The notes below the pieces were generated by a model. The model was not told the origin of the DNA, did not search any database, and saw nothing but the letters and a program-made list of their open reading frames with translations. Below are positions 17,199-27,080 of a stretch of DNA of 64,000 nt, one piece after another; position 1 is the first letter of the stretch, and each line of letters starts with the position of its first letter. Where the stretch lies: positions 2,356,001-2,420,000 of the forward strand of contig NZ_AP024094.1 of NCBI RefSeq assembly GCF_015140455.1. Reading direction: 5' to 3'. The DNA is from Jeongeupia sp. HS-3. Its GTDB lineage: Bacteria; Pseudomonadota; Gammaproteobacteria; Burkholderiales; Chitinibacteraceae. Made by a program: the position numbers and the translations under genes.

Positions 17199-18005
17199 TT
17201 AAGGCGTGATACTGGCGTTGATCTGCACGTTGTTCTGGCCTTGCTGCACCGAACCGAACCCTGCATTGCTTTGCATGACACCCACACCGTTAATGGTGTT
17301 GCCGGTGAGATTCGATGCGCCCGAAACCAGCACGGCCAAGCCAAAGCCCGCACCCAAGCCGGAATTGCCACCATTGCCGCCAGCAGCACCGGCACCGGAA
17401 TCAGCATCAGCCAGCCCCAGCCCAAGGCCCAATAGTCCCAAACCAAGCGCACCAGCACCGGCATTTGAACCGGCACCGGCACCACCGCCAGCACCACCAT
17501 TACCACTATCGCCAACGCCCAACCCCGGGGTGATCGGCACGGCAAAAGCACCAGCGTTCTGATCGGCATGGATCTTGTTCGTGTTGGTGTGAGTTACCGT
17601 TGTGGTCGTGTTGTAAGAATTCTTGGTGTTGTAGGAAGAAGTGGTATTGCCAATGTCCTTCCACGAAGCGGCAGTACTACCGTTGTTGGCCGCATTACTA
17701 TGGTCGTCCGCATCAGCATTTGAATCGAAGTCCAGCTTGGTGTAGGTGTAGGTTTTGGTCTTGTTGTGGCTATCACTCGTCGTAGTGGTCTTGGTCTTGT
17801 TGTTGCTATTGGTATCCACGTCGGTCTTCGTAATCGTCGTGGTCTTGGTGCGATCATGCGAATCGTTTGAAATGGCGACGCTACCGTCATCTGCGGCGGC
17901 GCTATGTGCAATTGGAACCTGCACGGTTCCGTCATCAAGAACAGCAAAAGCAGCCGAAGTACCGAATGCCATTGCAAACCCAGTGATAATTGCGAGCTTG
18001 TTCAT
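17199..18005 (-). CDS. Glycine-rich FapC/B-like candidate amyloid subunit (module A)
   Basis: A 268-residue exported protein with a signal peptide (MNKLAIITGFAMAFGTSAAFA). Residues about 45-155 are a Thr/Asn/Lys/Asp-rich stretch (TKTTTITKTDV, then NKTKTTTTSDS) like the Thr/Lys-rich leader of the module B FapC-like protein. Residues about 165-235 are nearly all Gly, Ala, Leu and Asn. The end, INGVGVMQSNAGFGSVQQGQ, is curlin-like. Canonical FapC repeats are absent, so the fibre may differ from module B's. GAGGAG lies eight bases before the ATG, and the -24/-12 promoter lies about 73 bp upstream. Confidence 0.65.
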   Translation of the reverse strand: MNKLAIITGFAMAFGTSAAFAVLDDGTVQVPIAHSAAADDGSVAISNDSHDRTKTTTITKTDVDTNSNNKTKTTTTSDSHNKTKTYTYTKLDFDSNADADDHSNAANNGSTAASWKDIGNTTSSYNTKNSYNTTTTVTHTNTNKIHADQNAGAFAVPITPGLGVGDSGNGGAGGGAGAGSNAGAGALGLGLLGLGLGLADADSGAGAAGGNGGNSGLGAGFGLAVLVSGASNLTGNTINGVGVMQSNAGFGSVQQGQNNVQINASITP

Positions 18006-18077
18006 CACAAATCTCCTCAAAGCAATGATCCCTTGCGGGATGACCACGCCCCAACAACGAGACGCAGGCTATGCTGA

Positions 18078-18092
18078 GCAACAGCCATGCCA
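18078..18092 (-). promoter_or_regulatory. Sigma-54 (-24/-12) promoter for module A subunits
   Basis: Read on the minus strand the sequence is TGGCATGGCTGTTGC, with GG and GC exactly 10 bases apart and one mismatch to TGGCAC-N5-TTGC. It lies about 73 bp upstream of the first subunit gene start (18005). The activator encoded at 12128 has a GAFTGA loop, which matches this promoter class. Confidence 0.8.
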
Positions 18093-18166
18093 GATCAGAC
18101 GAAAATCGCAAGCAATTGAATTTAAAAGAAAAAACACAAGACCAACCAAGCAAACCACAGCAAGAG

Positions 18167-18188
18167 TGTGTTTCACTTCTGAAACACA
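18167..18188. promoter_or_regulatory. Perfect enhancer-like dyad, module A
   Basis: GTGTTTCA-CTTC-TGAAACAC is a perfect inverted repeat (9-bp arms counting the flanking T and A) about 75 bp upstream of the -24 element, the usual distance for a sigma-54 activator site. Degenerate copies occur at 18271, 29961 and 30121. Confidence 0.65.
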
Positions 18189-18270
18189 AACGCTAACCAT
18201 CACCTTTGAATCGTGCCTTGATCTGCTCTAGACGCCTTGTCTGGCGCGGTTCTCAGAGCACCATTAGCAG

Positions 18271-18290
18271 ATGTGCCACTCTTGAGACAC
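18271..18290. promoter_or_regulatory. Degenerate enhancer-like dyad, module A
   Basis: ATGTGCCA-CTCT-TGAGACAC keeps a full right half (TGARACAC) and the 4-bp spacer of the dyad at 18167, but only five of eight left-arm positions. It sits about 180 bp upstream of the -24 element. Confidence 0.45.
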
Positions 18291-18444
18291 CGTGGCGCTT
18301 CACCTCACCTCGGCACTGAGCTGGCACGCAATAATGGCAGCGAATCCATGTCACCCATGCTGATAACGCCCGACCAATGGCCGGTTTTCTGCATGCAAAG
18401 GGAGGGCGTGAAGGTGGCCGGCAATGCAGGCAACAAGCGAAAAA

Positions 18445-19023
18445 TCAGCGCGAAGGTGCCGATGGTTTGGCGCGCAGAGGGATCGTGCGCACGATGCGGG
18501 TTCCGGCCAAACGGTCGTGCAGCAGTTGGCCACGCCGATCAAACCAGGCGGCCCACAACCAGGGTGACACCAGCCAAGCGGTGCCCAGCCAGGCCCACGA
18601 CAGCCAAGCACGATCATGCCAGGCGAGAACCCACAAGGGCACGCATGGCAGATAGCACAACGATGCCGCCACAAACCGGATCAACAACTGCCGCCATGAC
18701 GGGCGCACGCCATCGCTCGTCTCTAGCTGAAGTCGCCAGGTTTTCATCGCCAGCGTTTGCCCGCCACGGCACCAGCACAGGCCAAAATAGGCAAACGACG
18801 TGCCAATCAGTACGGTGAAGTTGAGCATCCGCAACCAGGGCGAAGTCGAGATCACGGCGACCGATGCGCCGCTGAGCGACTGATAGCCAAACTGATAAAC
18901 AACCTGAATCAGCAATAAAACCGGCACCAGCAAAAACAGCTCATAAACCCAGGACAAACAGCGTCGCCACCATCCTGCATACAGAGTCGCTTCGGCCGTT
19001 ATCTTGGGCGTTGCCTGGTTCAT
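18445..19023 (-). CDS. RDD family membrane protein
   Basis: A 192-residue inner-membrane protein of the RDD family. It opens with the typical YAGWWRRCLSWVYELFLL segment, followed by membrane helices at about 28-46, 65-85, 115-133 and 140-158. The family's arginine and aspartates are present in WRRC...YE and in FDRRGQLLHDRLAGTRIV near the C-terminus. Function is unknown; some relatives affect ion homeostasis. AGGACAGG precedes the ATG. It lies 16 bp after a small ORF on the same strand and is divergent from ilvI. Confidence 0.88.
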   Translation of the reverse strand: MNQATPKITAEATLYAGWWRRCLSWVYELFLLVPVLLLIQVVYQFGYQSLSGASVAVISTSPWLRMLNFTVLIGTSFAYFGLCWCRGGQTLAMKTWRLQLETSDGVRPSWRQLLIRFVAASLCYLPCVPLWVLAWHDRAWLSWAWLGTAWLVSPWLWAAWFDRRGQLLHDRLAGTRIVRTIPLRAKPSAPSR

Positions 19024-19039
19024 GGAACCTGTCCTTGGT

Positions 19040-19396
19040 TTACAACACGCTCCACCCGTTGCGGATGATGCGTGCCGGTATTGATCGCGGATCGCGTTTT
19101 ACCAGATGCCCCGGGATGAGGAACGCCAACTCCGCCAGCGGTTGGCGCGCGCAGCGCAGCCAGCTTTTTTGCACCGGATGGAGTGCAACATCCGCATTCT
19201 GGATCGCGACGATCGCCAGTTCTGACGCACATTTTGCGACCTCGGCCTGAAAGGCCGTGAGCTCGGCCTGCGACGCCAAATAGCACGCGATGTTGCCGGC
19301 TTGAAACAAGCGGCAGATGCTAGCAAAGCACAGTTGACGAAGCCAGAAAAACTTGCCAAGCCAAACCTGATCCGCTAACGTCACACGTTCACCCAA
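19040..19396 (-). CDS. Hypothetical protein upstream of the RDD gene
   Basis: A 118-codon frame ending 16 bp before the RDD start, so the two could be co-transcribed. Third positions are strongly G/C-biased, as in neighbouring genes, and the middle reads as an amphipathic helix (QAELTAFQAEVAKCASELAIVAIQN). The start is TTG at 19394-19396 or a downstream GTG, with no strong ribosome site. No family is recognised, so I keep it with moderate doubt. Confidence 0.4.
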   Translation of the reverse strand: MGERVTLADQVWLGKFFWLRQLCFASICRLFQAGNIACYLASQAELTAFQAEVAKCASELAIVAIQNADVALHPVQKSWLRCARQPLAELAFLIPGHLVKRDPRSIPARIIRNGWSVL

Positions 19397-19701
19397 TCCA
19401 GATCAGTGTCGGCCGCCGAAGTGGCAGCCGATGCACCGAAAGGCACCGCCCGCGCAACACACCGCAGTCGTCCCCAACTCGGGCCACAAGCTCGATCGAA
19501 GGCGGCCCGCCCGGTAGAAAATTCGGATTTGCGGCATGGCCGATTGTCGAGAATCAACAGGAGCGCCGCATTACCGCGCGACACTCCGAACCGCCCGCAC
19601 GCCCGCTGGCGATTCACCCGATTACTCAGACTAAGCGTGTCGACAAGTTCAACCTGGATGGCAGTAGGCTATCTAAAACATTTAGTTGTGAGGGTGATCC
19701 C
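19397..19701. other. Leader region of the ilvIHC operon
   Basis: No gene is supported. A frame starting at 19658 reads MAVGYLKHLVVRVIP, rich in branched-chain residues, but it has no stop before running into ilvI out of frame, so it is not a standard attenuator peptide. The ilv promoter must lie here or within the small divergent ORF. Confidence 0.4.
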
Positions 19702-21468
19702 ATGGAAATCTCAGGTGCAGAGATCGTCACCCGCTGTCTGCAGGAAGAAGGCGTTGAATTCGTCTTCGGCTACCCAGGCGGCGCGGTTCTGGAAATCTAC
19801 GACGCGATCTTCAAGCAAGAACACTTCAAGCACGTGCTGGTTCGGCACGAGCAAGCCGCGGTGCATGCCGCCGATGCGTATTCGCGCTCGAGCGACAAGA
19901 TCGGCGTAGCGCTGGTCACCTCCGGCCCCGGCGCCACCAATGCCCTTACCGGTATCGCGACCGCCTATATGGACTCGATTCCGATGGTCGTGCTGTCGGG
20001 TCAGGTCGGCACGCCGGTGATCGGTTCGGATGCGTTCCAGGAAGTCGATATGGTCGGCTGTTCGCGGCCGATCGTGAAACACAACTTCCTGGTGAAGGAT
20101 GTGCGCGACCTCGCCGCCACCTTCAAGAAGGCGTTTTACATCGCCTCGACCGGTCGCCCGGGCCCGGTGGTCATCGACATCCCCAAGGATGTGACCATGG
20201 CCAAGTGCGTGTTCGAGTACCCGAAATCGGTGGCTATCCGCAGCTACAACCCGCCGACCAAGGGTCATCCGGGCCAGATCAAGAAAGCCGCGCAACTGCT
20301 CGCCGAGGCCAAGCGTCCGTTCATCTATGTCGGCGGTGGCGCGGTTCAGGGCGGCGCCGGTGACCTCGTCACCGAGCTGGTCAAGCACCTGAATGTGCCA
20401 TGCACCAACACCCTGATGGGGCTGGGCGCGCTGGACGGCACCGATCCGAACTTCGTCGGTATGCTCGGCATGCACGGCACGTACGAAGCCAACCTGGCGA
20501 TGCAGTACTGCGATGTACTGATCGCCGTCGGCGCGCGCTTCGACGACCGGGTGATTTCGATTCCGAGCCAGTTCCTGTCGAACCCGAAAAAAATCGTCCA
20601 CATCGACGTCGATCCAAGCTCGATCGCCAAGCGCGTCAAGGTCGACGTGCCCATCGTCGGCGACGTCAAGCATGTGCTGACCGATCTGATCGCCGTGCTG
20701 AAGGAAACCGGCCTCAAGCCGAACGCCGATGCGCTGGCCAACTGGTGGAAACAGATCGACGAATGGCGCAAGCCGAACTCGCTGCTGTACACGCCATCGA
20801 CCGAGGTCATCAAGCCACAATCGGTGATTGAGGCGCTGTGGCAGGTTACCAATGGCGAAGCCATCGTCACCTCCGACGTCGGCCAGCATCAGATGTGGGC
20901 CGCGCAGTATTACAAGTTCCGTCGTCCCAAGCAGTGGATCAACTCGGGCGGCCTCGGCACCATGGGCTTTGGCCTGCCGGCCGCAATGGGCGCGCAGTTG
21001 GCCAACCCGAACGCGCAGGTCGCCTGCGTCACCGGTGAAGGCTCGATCCAGATGAACATCCAGGAACTGTCGACCTGCAAGCAATACCACACGCCGGTGA
21101 AGGTGCTGAGCCTGAACAACCGCTATCTGGGCATGGTTCGCCAGTGGCAGGAGTTCTTCTACGGCACCCGTTATTCCGAGTCGTATATGGATGCCTTGCC
21201 CGATTTCGTCAAAGTCGCCGAGGCCTATGGCCACGTCGGCTTCAAGGTCGAGAATCCGGCCGACGTCGAGCCGGTGCTGAAGGAAGCCTTCGGCCCGTCG
21301 CTGAAGGAACGCCTGGTGTTTATCGATTTCCGCACCGACCAGACCGAGAACGTGTTCCCGATGATCCAGAACGGGCGCGGCCTGAACCAGATGGACCTGC
21401 CGCCGCATATGCGCGGCATGCAGCAGGTGCCGTTCGACAACAACCGTGACTACGGCAACCTGGCCTGA
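19702..21468 (+). CDS. ilvI: Acetolactate synthase, large (catalytic) subunit
   Basis: The 588-residue ThDP/FAD enzyme makes acetolactate or acetohydroxybutyrate, the first common step to valine, leucine and isoleucine. The N-terminal PYR domain carries the catalytic Glu in RHEQAAVHAADAYSR (about residue 55). The central FAD-binding domain and the C-terminal PP domain follow, with the ThDP motif starting in GEGSIQMNIQELST and ending at NNRYLGMVRQWQ. It is the first gene of ilvI-ilvH-ilvC; the small subunit starts 12 bp after its stop. Confidence 0.96.
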   Translation: MEISGAEIVTRCLQEEGVEFVFGYPGGAVLEIYDAIFKQEHFKHVLVRHEQAAVHAADAYSRSSDKIGVALVTSGPGATNALTGIATAYMDSIPMVVLSGQVGTPVIGSDAFQEVDMVGCSRPIVKHNFLVKDVRDLAATFKKAFYIASTGRPGPVVIDIPKDVTMAKCVFEYPKSVAIRSYNPPTKGHPGQIKKAAQLLAEAKRPFIYVGGGAVQGGAGDLVTELVKHLNVPCTNTLMGLGALDGTDPNFVGMLGMHGTYEANLAMQYCDVLIAVGARFDDRVISIPSQFLSNPKKIVHIDVDPSSIAKRVKVDVPIVGDVKHVLTDLIAVLKETGLKPNADALANWWKQIDEWRKPNSLLYTPSTEVIKPQSVIEALWQVTNGEAIVTSDVGQHQMWAAQYYKFRRPKQWINSGGLGTMGFGLPAAMGAQLANPNAQVACVTGEGSIQMNIQELSTCKQYHTPVKVLSLNNRYLGMVRQWQEFFYGTRYSESYMDALPDFVKVAEAYGHVGFKVENPADVEPVLKEAFGPSLKERLVFIDFRTDQTENVFPMIQNGRGLNQMDLPPHMRGMQQVPFDNNRDYGNLA

Positions 21469-21480
21469 GGAGGAATGAAC

Positions 21481-21972
21481 ATGCGACATATTCTTTCCGT
21501 CCTGATCGAAAACGAAGCCGGCGCGCTGTCGCGCGTCACCGGGCTGTTTTCGGCACGCGGCTACAACATCGATTCGCTGACGGTGCAAACCACCGAAGAC
21601 GCGACGCTCTCACGCATGACGATCGTCACCCACGGTTCCGATGACGTGATCGAGCAGATCACCAAGCAGCTCAACAAGCTGATCGAAGTGGTCAAGGTCA
21701 TCGACCTGAACGAAGCCGAGCACATCGAGCGCGAGCTGATGCTGATCAAGGTCCGCGCCACCGGCAAGGAACGCGATGAGATGAAGCGGATGGCGGAAAT
21801 TTTCCGCGGCCATATCATCGATGTGACCGAGAAAAGCTACACCATCGAGCTGACCGGCGACGGCAATAAACTCGACGCCTTTATCAAGGCGATCGACCCG
21901 GCGGTGATCCTTGAAACCGTGCGTACCGGCGCCTCGGGCATCGGCCGCGGTGAACGCATCCTCAAAGTCTGA
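21481..21972 (+). CDS. ilvH: Acetolactate synthase, small (regulatory) subunit
   Basis: A 163-residue regulatory subunit that activates the large subunit and confers valine feedback inhibition. The N-terminal ACT domain begins RHILSVLIENEAGALSRVTG, with the valine-site glycines and asparagine typical of IlvH; the C-terminal domain spans about 85-160. I choose ATG 21481 because GAGGAGGA at 21467-21474 is correctly spaced for it, while the ATG at 21475 abuts that site. ilvC follows 69 bp later. Confidence 0.95.
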   Translation: MRHILSVLIENEAGALSRVTGLFSARGYNIDSLTVQTTEDATLSRMTIVTHGSDDVIEQITKQLNKLIEVVKVIDLNEAEHIERELMLIKVRATGKERDEMKRMAEIFRGHIIDVTEKSYTIELTGDGNKLDAFIKAIDPAVILETVRTGASGIGRGERILKV

Positions 21973-23058
<1,086 letters not shown>

Positions 23059-23080
23059 TTCGACACCGTGCATCACCCGA

Positions 23081-23110
23081 AACGGCCAGCCTTTGCTGGC
23101 CGTTTTTTTT
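23081..23110 (+). terminator. Intrinsic terminator of the ilvIHC operon
   Basis: AACGGCCAGC and GCTGGCCGTT arms around CTTT are followed by eight T. It lies 22 bp after the ilvC stop. Confidence 0.9.
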
Positions 23111-23562
23111 GCCCGCTCCGCATGCCGCACGAGATGAACTCGACTACGCCAGTAGTGCTGCAGATTACGACCGCCCTTATCGGCGGTGATGCGATGAGTG
23201 CCGAAGCATCTGAAGCATTTTTGGCAACAAGCTGACAGCCGGCTTTGCCCGCCCCTTCGCCCATGCACCTGGCGACTCATGCTGCAATACCCGGTAAATC
23301 CGCGGGATGCTCGACTAGACTGATGACGTGCAATCCCATCGCCCAGAGCGATATTCCCAGCTTACCCTTCAATCTGAATGCCATTCAAACTTGCCAACAA
23401 GGCAAGATTTGGTATAGAAATTAGAAAGGGGCAAATGACATTCACACTAATTAGAACGTCGCCATGCCATTCGTTGGCAGCGCTCACAAGGCGCCGCCAA
23501 TCATGAGCGTGCACCAGATGCAGACGTGTCCCTGTCAATTGATCATCCCCTCAGGAATTCAT
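23111..23562. other. Intergenic region upstream of the module B fapF-like gene
   Basis: No gene is supported; the in-frame upstream ATG codons at 23464 and later add a non-signal extension to the FapF-like protein. A perfect dyad CTTGCC-AACAA-GGCAAG (23390-23406) lies about 160 bp before the gene. The following 60 bp are A/T-rich (GGTATAGAAATTAGAAA), consistent with a sigma-70 promoter. No -24/-12 element was found. Confidence 0.5.
23390..23406. promoter_or_regulatory. Operator-like inverted repeat
   Basis: CTTGCC-AACAA-GGCAAG has perfect 6-bp arms and lies just before an A/T-rich stretch upstream of the module B fapF-like and regulator genes. It has no T tract, so it is more operator than terminator. 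The binding protein is unknown. Confidence 0.4.
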
Positions 23563-24894
23563 ATGGACAAACGCATCTGCGCCGTGCCCCTCACGGTCAT
23601 GGCCATCTCATGCCAGCTCGCCTTCGCAATCCCTCCCAAAGCCAAGCCCAATTCCCAGATTGAGCAGCTCAGACAAGCGAACCAGCAGCAAGCGGCCAAA
23701 CTGGCGGCGCTGGAAGATCAGATCCAGGCTTTGCAAAAAATGGTCGGCGATTTGAACAACAAACTGGTTGGCACCGCCCCCCCGCTCGCCAAACAGACCA
23801 GCCCCGGCACCTGGAACAAAACGGGTAATGCGCCGGGCCAGCCACAACAAGGTAGCGTCGTTGCCGCCGTGGCGCCACCACGCCAGCTGCTACCGCCGCT
23901 ACCCCCGGTTCCCGCCGATAAAACGGCCGGCGATGCGCCCAAGAGCGTCGAGGACATCTATCAAGCGGCCAGTGGTTTCAATTCGTCGAGCCGCTATTCG
24001 CTTGAGGCGGGGCTGACTTACAGCCACTACGACACGCGCGAGCTCAAGCTCAGCGGCTTTCTGGCGCTGGACTCGATCTTTCTAGGCAATATCAATCTCG
24101 ACCGAACCAAGCAGGACACGCTCACACTGGATCTGACCGCCCGTTACTCACCGAGCCCGCGCTGGCAGTTCGACATCAGCACTCCCTTCGTCTACCGCAA
24201 TGCCCAGTATTTCTCCGGTGGCGCCGGCGGCGCCGCCACCAGCGTGTCCGAAGCCGAAGTCACCCGTTCGCCACAGCTCGGTGATGTCAACGTCGGCATA
24301 GCCTACAAGCTGATACAGGAAACGATCGACTGGCCGGATACCACCGCCAGCCTGAGCCTGCGCGCGCCGACCGGCAAAGAACCTTATGGCATCAAACTGG
24401 CCGAGGTCCCCGGCAGCAATGGCAACCTGATGGTGCCATCGGAACTACCCACCGGTAGCGGCATGTGGGGCCTGACCGGCGGACTGGCAGTAGTCAAAAC
24501 CGTCGATCCGGCGGTGATCTTTGCCAACGTCGGTTACAGCTATTACTTCAAGCGTAGCTTCGACGACATCAGCGCCAATGTCGAAACAACGCAGGCGGGC
24601 GAAGTGCAGCAAGGCAGCAGCCTGCAATTCGGCGCCGGCACCGCCTTCGCGCTGAACGAGAAACTCAGCCTGGGCCTGTCATATTCGCAGCAGCTGGTTC
24701 GCAAGAGCCGCATCCGCGCGGAAGGTACAACCTGGAGCGATGTCATCGGCAGCGATGCCAACGTCGCCACCTTTAACGTGGGTATGACCTACGCAGTCAG
24801 CAAAGATATGTCGGTTATACCCAACCTGGCCATCGGACTGACGCCGGAGGCAGCCAATTACACCGTATCGATCAAGATGCCATACAACTTCTAG
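23563..24894 (+). CDS. FapF-like outer-membrane amyloid exporter (module B)
   Basis: A 443-residue exported protein that follows the FapF plan closely. A signal peptide ends in CQLAFA. A coiled coil follows (about 28-68: IEQLRQANQQQAAKLAALED, then IQALQKMVGDL), then a Pro-rich linker, a plug-like helix (SVEDIYQAASGF) and a beta-barrel of alternating strands ending in VSIKMPYNF with terminal Phe. FapF forms a trimeric pore, with the coiled coil in the periplasm. I start at ATG 23563, preceded by AGGAA, because the signal peptide begins there. The regulator gene follows 59 bp downstream. Confidence 0.8.
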   Translation: MDKRICAVPLTVMAISCQLAFAIPPKAKPNSQIEQLRQANQQQAAKLAALEDQIQALQKMVGDLNNKLVGTAPPLAKQTSPGTWNKTGNAPGQPQQGSVVAAVAPPRQLLPPLPPVPADKTAGDAPKSVEDIYQAASGFNSSSRYSLEAGLTYSHYDTRELKLSGFLALDSIFLGNINLDRTKQDTLTLDLTARYSPSPRWQFDISTPFVYRNAQYFSGGAGGAATSVSEAEVTRSPQLGDVNVGIAYKLIQETIDWPDTTASLSLRAPTGKEPYGIKLAEVPGSNGNLMVPSELPTGSGMWGLTGGLAVVKTVDPAVIFANVGYSYYFKRSFDDISANVETTQAGEVQQGSSLQFGAGTAFALNEKLSLGLSYSQQLVRKSRIRAEGTTWSDVIGSDANVATFNVGMTYAVSKDMSVIPNLAIGLTPEAANYTVSIKMPYNF

Positions 24895-24953
24895 ATCCCG
24901 GTTCGACAATAAAAAAAACTGAATACATAAAAGCAGCCCCTTGGAGAAGCAGC

Positions 24954-26348
24954 ATGAGCATTGCGGATAAATTTCTATTCCAGGTCGGCGGCAATCTGAA
25001 AGAACCATGGCACTCGGTGCTGAGTGCCTCTGGCTGGCAGGTCATGCATTTCCCCGATGCACAGCGGCTGGCCAGCGTCCGCCACGTCGGCAATGCCACG
25101 GTCGGGCTGATCTACGCCGACGAACAACTGCTACCCAGATTACCGAAGCTGGCGCCGCAATTCGCCAAGCATGATCTCGCCTGGATTTTGCTGGTTGAGC
25201 AGCGGCTGATCAGCAGCCCGCATGTCGCGCGCTTCATCGACGAATTCTGCTACGACTACCACAGCCTGCCTGTCAATCCCGGTGTGCTGATTGTCACACT
25301 GGGCCGGGCACACGGCATGGCCACGCTGCATCGCTCCCAGCAAACCAGCGAGAACGAATACCAGGGCGAAATCATCGGCGAGCATCCGAGCATTCAGCGC
25401 ATTCGTCGCGATATCCGCAAGATCGCCCCTACCGACGTCAACGTACTGATCAGCGGCGAATCGGGCACCGGCAAGGAGTTGATCGCCCGGGCGCTGCACC
25501 AGCAGTCCTCACGTGCCGATGCGCCTTTCATTGCGGTCAACTGCGGCAGCCTGCCGGCCAACCTGGTGCAGTCCGAACTGTTTGGTCACGAGCGCGGTGC
25601 CTTTACCGGTGCATCGGAAAGACGCATCGGCCGTATCGAAGCCGCCAACAAGGGAACGCTGTTTCTCGACGAAATCGGCGACATGACCTTCGACACCCAG
25701 GTCAACCTGCTGCGCTTTCTGCAAGAAGGCATCATCGACCGCGTCGGCGGTAACACGCCGATTTCCGTCAGCGCCCGCGTGGTTTCGGCCACCCACGTCG
25801 ACCTGCCCAAGGCCATTGCGCTGGGCCGATTCCGGGAAGACCTGTTTTACCGGCTCAACGTCTGTCGCCTGCACCTGCCGCCGCTGCGCGAACGCCACAG
25901 CGACATCCTGCCGATCGCGCACTACCTACTGGAATATCACGCCGGCCGCCTGGGCGTGCCGCGCAAGCGTCTCGCAACGGAAACGGCCAGGGCGATGGTC
26001 GCCTATTCCTGGCCCGGCAACGTCCGCGAACTGACCAACCGCATCTGCCAGGGACTGGTGATGGCCAGCGGCCGGCATATCAAGCCGCAGGACATGGGCC
26101 TGAATCCGAACGCATCGTTCGAGGGCCGGACGCTGGAAAATGCCCGCAAGGAAGCGGAGCGTGACGCAGTCCGGCTGGCACTGGCGCTGCACAACGGCAG
26201 CAACGTCAAGGCGGCGCAGGAACTGGGCGTGTCACGCGCAACGTTCTACCGCTTGATGCAGAAGCACCTGGGCCTCGTTCTCTCGGCCGATGAACGCGCC
26301 GAGCTCGATCATGAAAACCGGCACGATACCGCCAGCGACGAGAGCTGA
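24954..26348 (+). CDS. VpsR-family sigma-54-dependent activator (module B)
   Basis: A 464-residue paralogue of the regulator at 12128. The N-terminal VpsR-like domain includes FCYDYHSLPVN (98-108). The AAA+ domain has GESGTGKE (168-175), GAFTGA (215-220) and FLDEIGD near 240, and the Fis helix-turn-helix reads NVKAAQELGVSRATFYRLMQ. A C-terminal extension of about 25 acidic residues is absent from the module A protein. GGAG precedes the ATG by seven bases. Its likely target is the promoter at 29882-29896; cross-regulation with module A is plausible because the dyads match. Confidence 0.9.
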   Translation: MSIADKFLFQVGGNLKEPWHSVLSASGWQVMHFPDAQRLASVRHVGNATVGLIYADEQLLPRLPKLAPQFAKHDLAWILLVEQRLISSPHVARFIDEFCYDYHSLPVNPGVLIVTLGRAHGMATLHRSQQTSENEYQGEIIGEHPSIQRIRRDIRKIAPTDVNVLISGESGTGKELIARALHQQSSRADAPFIAVNCGSLPANLVQSELFGHERGAFTGASERRIGRIEAANKGTLFLDEIGDMTFDTQVNLLRFLQEGIIDRVGGNTPISVSARVVSATHVDLPKAIALGRFREDLFYRLNVCRLHLPPLRERHSDILPIAHYLLEYHAGRLGVPRKRLATETARAMVAYSWPGNVRELTNRICQGLVMASGRHIKPQDMGLNPNASFEGRTLENARKEAERDAVRLALALHNGSNVKAAQELGVSRATFYRLMQKHLGLVLSADERAELDHENRHDTASDES

Positions 26349-26364
26349 GCGGGCCGCAAGCCGC

Positions 26365-27057
26365 TTAGCGTGAAAGCCCCTGGGTCAGCGCAGGAATCGA
26401 TGCGGCAATCGTGCCCTGCCCGGAGGCACTTGGGCGCAGGCCGACCGTGATGCGCATGGCGTTGTCGACCTGGATACCGTTGCCACGGATCACCGTCAGC
26501 TGCGACAGCTTGCCGCCGCCGACGGACTGGGTACTCAAGCCGGCTGCGCCGCCGTTGACGGTCAACGCCAGTGTGCCGCTGGTGTTGGTCGGGACGACGC
26601 TCACCTGCTGCCAGCCGTCACCGGCCGGCAGCCCCGCAGCGGGTCGCCCTTCGACGAGATCGATCACGGTCCGGTTGTTCGCGTGATTCCCCGCCCCGGC
26701 GATCTGGTTGACCTGGGCGACACCGGTCACGTCGACCGGTGTCGCGCCAGCAGCGGTCGAAACGCCCTGGGTCGTGGCACCGGCCAGATTGTAGCGTGTC
26801 AGCGTCGCGCCACGCCCCGGCTCCACCGCCAGCGCTACCGCGCCGCCGACCCTGCTACCATCAGGCCGCGTCCAGACCGTCGCCAGTTGCACGCCAAAGT
26901 GCAGCACCTCACCGGCGTTCAGATAGCGTCCGCGCAGGTTTGCCATCGCCGCATCATCGAGGGTGGAGAACTGCGGCATGGCGTCGATGCGCTCGACGGC
27001 GTACAGCGGCGTACAGCACACCAGCGCCAACGCGCCAACGTAAAATCGCTTGTCCAT
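26365..27057 (-). CDS. FapE-like exported protein (module B)
   Basis: A 230-residue protein with a signal peptide (DKRFYVGALALVCCTPLYA). DAAMANLRGRYLNAGEVLHF followed by a short strand and PDG aligns with the FapE-like protein of module A. A single amyloid-type repeat, GVAQVNQIAGAGNHANNRT, lies near residues 110-128 and resembles the repeats of the 199-residue protein at 28792. It ends in PALTQGLSR, against NQGLTRGAR in module A. AGGAG precedes the ATG. It is the last gene of the subunit operon, convergent with the regulator gene. Confidence 0.65.
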   Translation of the reverse strand: MDKRFYVGALALVCCTPLYAVERIDAMPQFSTLDDAAMANLRGRYLNAGEVLHFGVQLATVWTRPDGSRVGGAVALAVEPGRGATLTRYNLAGATTQGVSTAAGATPVDVTGVAQVNQIAGAGNHANNRTVIDLVEGRPAAGLPAGDGWQQVSVVPTNTSGTLALTVNGGAAGLSTQSVGGGKLSQLTVIRGNGIQVDNAMRITVGLRPSASGQGTIAASIPALTQGLSR

Positions 27058-27080
27058 CGCTCGCTCCTGTCAGACACGGG

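Larger units (their letters stand above)
18006..18444. other. Regulatory intergenic region of the module A subunit operon
   Basis: There is no gene. The segment carries the -24/-12 promoter at 18078-18092 and two enhancer-like dyads at 18167-18188 and 18271-18290, all reading toward the minus-strand subunit operon. The rest, 18300-18444, is the 3' flank of the RDD gene, where I see no hairpin. Confidence 0.6.

Noticed and set aside
19658-19705. Branched-chain-rich leader peptide before ilvI
   Set aside because: The frame has no stop and continues into ilvI out of frame; no paired attenuator stems or terminator were found.
19711-21588. 625-codon frame antisense to ilvI
   Set aside because: A shadow of a GC-rich gene; ilvI is fully conserved on the other strand.
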